A stretch of 64,000 nt of DNA from Siphonodentalium dalli (taxonomy: Eukaryota; Mollusca; Scaphopoda; Gadilida; Siphonodentaliidae): assembly GCA_032622095.1 (NCBI GenBank), contig CP136067.1, positions 92,556,707 to 92,620,706 of the forward strand, in the 5' to 3' direction. Positions within the stretch are counted from its first letter, which is position 1. The number at the start of each line of letters is the position of its first letter. The notes under the pieces are model-generated. The model worked only from the letters and a program-made list of their open reading frames with translations, searched no databases and had not been told where the DNA came from. This document shows, in pieces, positions 59,681 through 64,000 of this stretch. Both the position numbers and the translations under genes were made by a program.

Positions 59681-60484
59681 AAGTAAACAAGGTGTTTGGG
59701 TCCAAAACACAAAACAGCCATTTGCACAGCATGGAACAGAAAAAAAGCGTCCCGCTGTAGTCTCTTCCCGATATGGTAGCAATAAAGAGCGTTTTGTGAC
59801 TTTGGCCAGTGATTTTCAGAGGTTTTGGAGGTTCAAATGATGTCCGTTTAACCACACCAACTGATATATTTAGAATGTACAGTCTCCTACATGTAAGTGT
59901 CTGAGACACAGATAATCACCCACGGTCGCTTCGTGCCATTACGTGGCCTCAGACACTTAACTCAGTCATATCCTTGATATAAACAGTTATATTATGGCGA
60001 CCTGTTTTTATCAAGCTTACATTGTATCACGCTGCAGATATGTCGGTAGGATATAAATACTTCTATACTGCATGTGGAGAAGTTCTACACTCCGTTATAT
60101 AATCACAATTTGCGTGCGTTGACGAGAGGCGCCCTTGAGTAATATCGGCGTGTTTGTTGATGAGAATGTCCTTGTAAATATGTGCTGAACTGCAATAAAA
60201 TATCGCCGCTTCGGGGAAAAGTTTTCACACCATTGGTTATTTGTTAAACGATTACTAGCTTGGCTTGTATTCCAATAACACCCACTTTGCCATATACAGG
60301 GACGTGTTTTCCGTTTGGGTGGGGCGTCAAGCTTGATAAATACACGATATATTGATATATCGGCTCTATATGCTGACAAAATACTTGTCAATGTCACAGC
60401 TATTTTCCAGCTGTGTTCAATGTTATCACCGAAGTGAAACAAACTCTCTTTACTTCTACCACAGCAGGAATAGACTAACAATGA
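59681..60484. other. Intergenic, no gene recognised
   Basis: Contains a partial inverted pair GTGTCTGAGACACAG (59897) and GGCCTCAGACAC (59945). A 144-aa minus-strand ORF at 60095-60529 has no recognisable domain. Confidence 0.4.
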
Positions 60485-60739
60485 ATGCTCTTTGTTGTTC
60501 CATGCCGTCCAGAACTTTCTGATTCGCAAAATAATTATAAAATCGGCGAGCTAACACCTCCACGTCTTCCGCGAAAGACACTCGACGAGATCATATGCTC
60601 TAAGCAATGGCTACTTCTACGAACACGCTTAGACATCGCGGAAACTCTCTTAAATACGTGTACGTTCCTCAGTGAAGAAAATAATGCTTATAGATTGTTC
60701 GTGTGTGATATCCAGAATATATACACACCGTATGAATAG
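60485..60739 (+). CDS. Unrecognised 84-codon ORF, possible exon
   Basis: Composition is protein-like (LTPPRLPRKTLDEIICSKQW, LLLRTRLDIAETLLNTCTFL), hydrophilic and helical-looking, unlike the repeat translations elsewhere. No family recognised. A candidate acceptor (TTGTTGTTCCATGCCGTCCAG) ends at about 60512. The frame closes at TAG 60737-60739. The helix-loop-helix look would allow a CARD-like N-terminus, but I would not call it. It may be chance. Confidence 0.2.
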   Translation: MLFVVPCRPELSDSQNNYKIGELTPPRLPRKTLDEIICSKQWLLLRTRLDIAETLLNTCTFLSEENNAYRLFVCDIQNIYTPYE

Positions 60740-61429
60740 TTGTCTGCCCATCGTATTGCTTCTATTGTTGAAGAGTAATATAAATTGGTTAATAAATCCC
60801 GGGAAGTTACTCATGGTCTTATCACACGTTCACGCATTCACATACTGAATAGATTCCGGTAATTCAGTTAATTAACTTCGCTCTAACCGATGATAATTCA
60901 TGCACAGCGCACACAGTGTAACACCTTTGGTGTAGTTTCATGGGTCCCAATCCATGTGTCATGCATCATATGGCTGTTTGTTGTAATTATTACATGAACA
61001 TCACTGCACATGAATGAATGGTAATCAATCAACTAACTGCTATGCTATACATTCACCAAAGTCTTCAAATTATATTCAACCACGCGTTACCATGCAGTAA
61101 GCCAAATTTATTATAAATGAAGTTTTGATAGATATATCGTGGCCAATATATGCGATATGAGATACATGTACACCGTCGTATAGCCACAGTCGTGATGACA
61201 AAATTACCAATTTACTCATCATGGTATTTACCTAATCCTGAACATTTTAAGGTCAACTATTGACATGTCCACGTAAATATTAATGCCCACACTGCATGTA
61301 GCACATATAGGACGAAAGCCACATGCCGCACTGTTTTGCTACGACGGGCGTTACCATGAATGGTTTACCCATCTGATATGACATGATCCGGTTGATAAAA
61401 CTAAGATTGAATTTTGTTAATGAAACTCT
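60740..61429. other. Intergenic, no gene recognised
   Basis: A/T-rich sequence, nothing recognised on either strand. Confidence 0.5.
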
Positions 61430-61705
61430 GCCCGCGCAAATTTGGTTATTATCGCGGTAACCCGCGATGCTATAATACAGTGCACTCCAGACAGTCACAC
61501 CACGGGGGTAATCAATGTACCCAGGCAGAAACGCGATCTGTCCCGCGATCAGAATTGAAATGTCGAATTTTCTCAGAATAGTGGCAATAACGGAGAAGCG
61601 CGTTTGGTGGATCCCACTTCGCGGCCACTATTGGGCGAATCGCGTACAGGGCGGGCGCGATTGAAACGTAATGTTTTCATGTGAATTCGCGATAGACGCG
61701 ATAGC
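61430..61705. mobile_element. MITE-like repeat, copy 2 (inverted relative to 55711)
   Basis: Ends with TCATGTGAATTCGCGATAGA followed by CGCG, the reverse complement of the start of the 55711 copy. It also shares CTCCAGACAGTC, CACTTCGCGGCCAC and GATCTGTCCCGCGATC-type GCG-rich phrases. Confidence 0.6.
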
Positions 61706-63179
61706 TTGGGCATTTATTATGTTAAAACTAAGACAAAATTAAAGGCCACTAAACCGCACGTCCCCAAATAAGGTGGCTTTATATGACCAATGACTTTTTA
61801 GAAATGAAACTTTTGATTCTGGGAATAACCATTAAATCAAACTGTCTATAATTATGTTAAATATACATGATCCGACTCGATGGTCCCCGTATCATTTATT
61901 TGCAAAAGAACGGAATTTCACCAACAGCGGATTTAGTTATTCAATTTAGTGTATTATCAATAGATACTCACAGCAGTACCAAGCACAATATCATATTTGT
62001 CGAAAAACTCCTATAATAACGTTTTTTTTCTTCTTATAGTCCATGCAGGAGATCGACCCCAAGAAATAACAAATGTTGCTCATTTTGACGTACAAGTGCT
62101 ATCCGGTCTAATTTTGTAGTAAAATATATGTAGATTACGAAAATCCATGATAGCAGTGATGAATTCGTAGCTTAATTGGCGAAAAATGTGTTTTTATTGA
62201 CCTACCCGATGACCGAAAATGAAAGAATTTTCCAGCGACGTCATATTACTACTAGTCCGGGAGCTAATATGGATATCCTTGCACCCCCTGGGACTTAACT
62301 TCTCCCAACTCATTTTGTTCCTTATTATGTCCTTCAACTTTTAAGCAATGTTAGCAAGAAAAATAAGTGGCCGTATAGACTCCAGACAAAATGGCGTCCA
62401 TCATGGCCGCCGTTTTTCAGACCAGACCCTCAAGTCAGTTTTATGCAAATTAAGCGGTGAAAATATTGTAAAATGTATACAAATGTATATATTTTCGTGA
62501 AGCTAAGACATAATGTCACTTTTTTGGGGCAAAATTGAAACTCACCATCCAAGATGGCCACCAATATGGCCGCCGGAAGTTGAAAATATGACTTTTTTTT
62601 ACAAATATCTTCTAGATCGATTCATGCTGTTTGGAACTGGTTGAGTAATGCGACTTTATTTTGTATTTTGTGTAACTGATCATTGGGGCAATTAAATATG
62701 CACTTTTTGTGTTCCTAGCCCCTTCCGTTCCCTCAAAAATTCGAATTTACAGAACGCAGTATAAAATTTCACCAAAAAATCACAATTGGGATTATAGTCA
62801 TATTTTAACAAGAAATGAACAGAACTTTGTAATGTAAGTGATGCATATGATTATACCTATGAATATTCCAACTCACTGGAACCAAAATTCTTACTTTGGC
62901 TCAAAATGGCTGCCAAAATGGCTGCCAAAATATGGAAAATGATAAATATTGCCCCAGCGTGTTCTGCAATCGATTACAAGTTGTGGATGATGTACAAAAT
63001 TGGCTATTCTGCCTTCTATACATTGAATACTAACATGCCTGATGTGCCATGGTTAATTGTTACTATTGTCACCACTGACATCACCAAAAATATTGGACTT
63101 TTCTCTCAAAAACTTGGCTTAAATATCGGCAAAAATTAACTTTTCATGTTTAGACCATTTTTGCAATTAAAATGTAACT
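61706..63179. other. Intergenic; 'atggccgcc' motifs
   Basis: Several ATGGCCGCC / GGCGTCCATCATGGCC / AAAATGGCTGCCAAAATGG motifs at 62390-62410, 62550-62575 and 62905-62930. Similar motifs occur in the 164-bp monomer at the window start, but I do not see colinear homology. The 77-aa ORF at 62906-63139 starts inside one of these motifs and is not convincing. Confidence 0.4.
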
Positions 63180-63234
63180 ATCTTTGGGTTGAAAGGTGTT
63201 TATTGTTTTGGTCTATATTAAATGTGTCACACTA

Positions 63235-63840
63235 CGGGATTTATAGACCAAATTGTTCGCCCGATTTTGACAGAACTCTATGCTCTCATTAAGTAGACAT
63301 GGATAAATAATTTATATGCAGCCTGTGTCAGGGAGGACGCAGTTATATAGGGGTGGGTGTAATATAGTGTGTCATTTTGACATATTTCTCGATGGGTTAA
63401 TATATAATGCTATGTTATTATGGTCTGAAATGACTAATATCGAGATTTCTGGTGACCATTCAACGTTTGATACCATTTGATGTCCCGATGGGGTATATTT
63501 TAGAAGTTCTGACACGTCACCAAGCTTCGGTACATGTCACGAAGCTTCGGTACATAGGATGAAAAACCGCCACAGATTTGGGGTTAATGATGCAAGGTCA
63601 CATTTTTCGCCAGATTTCGACAGAACTATATGCTCTCATTAAGTAGACATGGATACACTTCTTGTATGTAGCACTGTGTCAGGGAGGAAGCAGTTATATA
63701 GGGTGGATGTAATATAGTGTGTCATTTTGACATAATTACACCATGGTTTAATATATAATTCCATGATAATTACAAGCTGAAATGACTGATATCAAAGTTT
63801 ATGGTGACCATTCAACGTTTGATGCCATTTGACTTTCAAA
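63235..63840. repeat. Two direct repeats, ~350-bp period
   Basis: 63250-63485 and 63600-63835 share ATGCTCTCATTAAGTAGACA, GTGTCAGGGAGGA, GCAGTTATATAGGG, GTAATATAGTGTGTCATTTT and GGTGACCATTCAACGTTTGA. Between them, CACGAAGCTTCGGTACAT is repeated twice (63514-63557). Confidence 0.85.
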
Positions 63841-64000
63841 GTTACCCCCAACTATTAAAGACTATACACCATTAAAAAAAAAATTGCAAATATCTTATAA
63901 ACAAGTTAATATATCGTAAAAAGCAACATTTAGTGACAGTGGGAGCGCTATTATTAAGATCACTGTGTGAATGGTGAGTGACAGACACCATTAATTATCA

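Overview
This is eukaryotic, animal DNA: spliced exons with GT..AG introns, non-LTR retrotransposons, terminal-inverted-repeat (TIR) elements and long tandem arrays, and no operons. The interspersed family that opens with AGCTCACCTGAGACGAAG, and the repeats that read 'gggccataactca...atcggacaaacctgg', look like those common in bivalve genomes. A bivalve mollusc is my best guess (inference from pattern, not proven). I see no rRNA, tRNA or CRISPR.

Layout. 1-14768: a macrosatellite of about 4.085 kb units (three full or near-full, one shortened). Each unit holds ~144-bp monomers, a GT/GC microsatellite and ~164-bp monomers. The first three also carry a decayed reverse-transcriptase (RT) fragment. 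14769-21277: gene-poor DNA with a 1.42-kb TIR element, a hairpin and interspersed repeats. 21278-32530: the one convincing host gene, on the + strand. 32531-34310: two minisatellites, the first starting at the gene's stop codon. 35090-38725: two copies of a foldback-like element with arms built from a 131-bp monomer. 38725-43690: interspersed repeats. 44030-46490: a broken L1/Tx1-like LINE. 46740-48190: a ~165-bp tandem repeat and an antisense RT fragment. 50559-55565: MITEs, tandem duplications and an inverted-repeat element. 56535-59680: a CR1/Jockey-like LINE. 59681-64000: a weak ORF, a MITE copy and direct repeats.

The gene. Exons 21307-21613 (CARD 1), 23098-23234 plus 24547-24816 (CARD 2 split by an intron), 26221-26268 (short Ser/Thr-rich linker) and 31758-32530 (about 257 residues, beta-propeller-like) have compatible splice phases (1, 0, 1, 1). 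The model is a tandem-CARD protein with a C-terminal propeller and no visible NTPase, helicase or RING/B-box. This resembles an innate immune or cell-death adaptor or sensor. The open problem is exon 3: the CARD frame ends in TGA three bases before the donor, while a different frame is open into exon 4. The allele may therefore be frameshifted, may encode a short tandem-CARD protein, or may carry a sequence error.

Everything else looks like repeat or mobile-element sequence. Most short ORFs in it are translations of repeat monomers.
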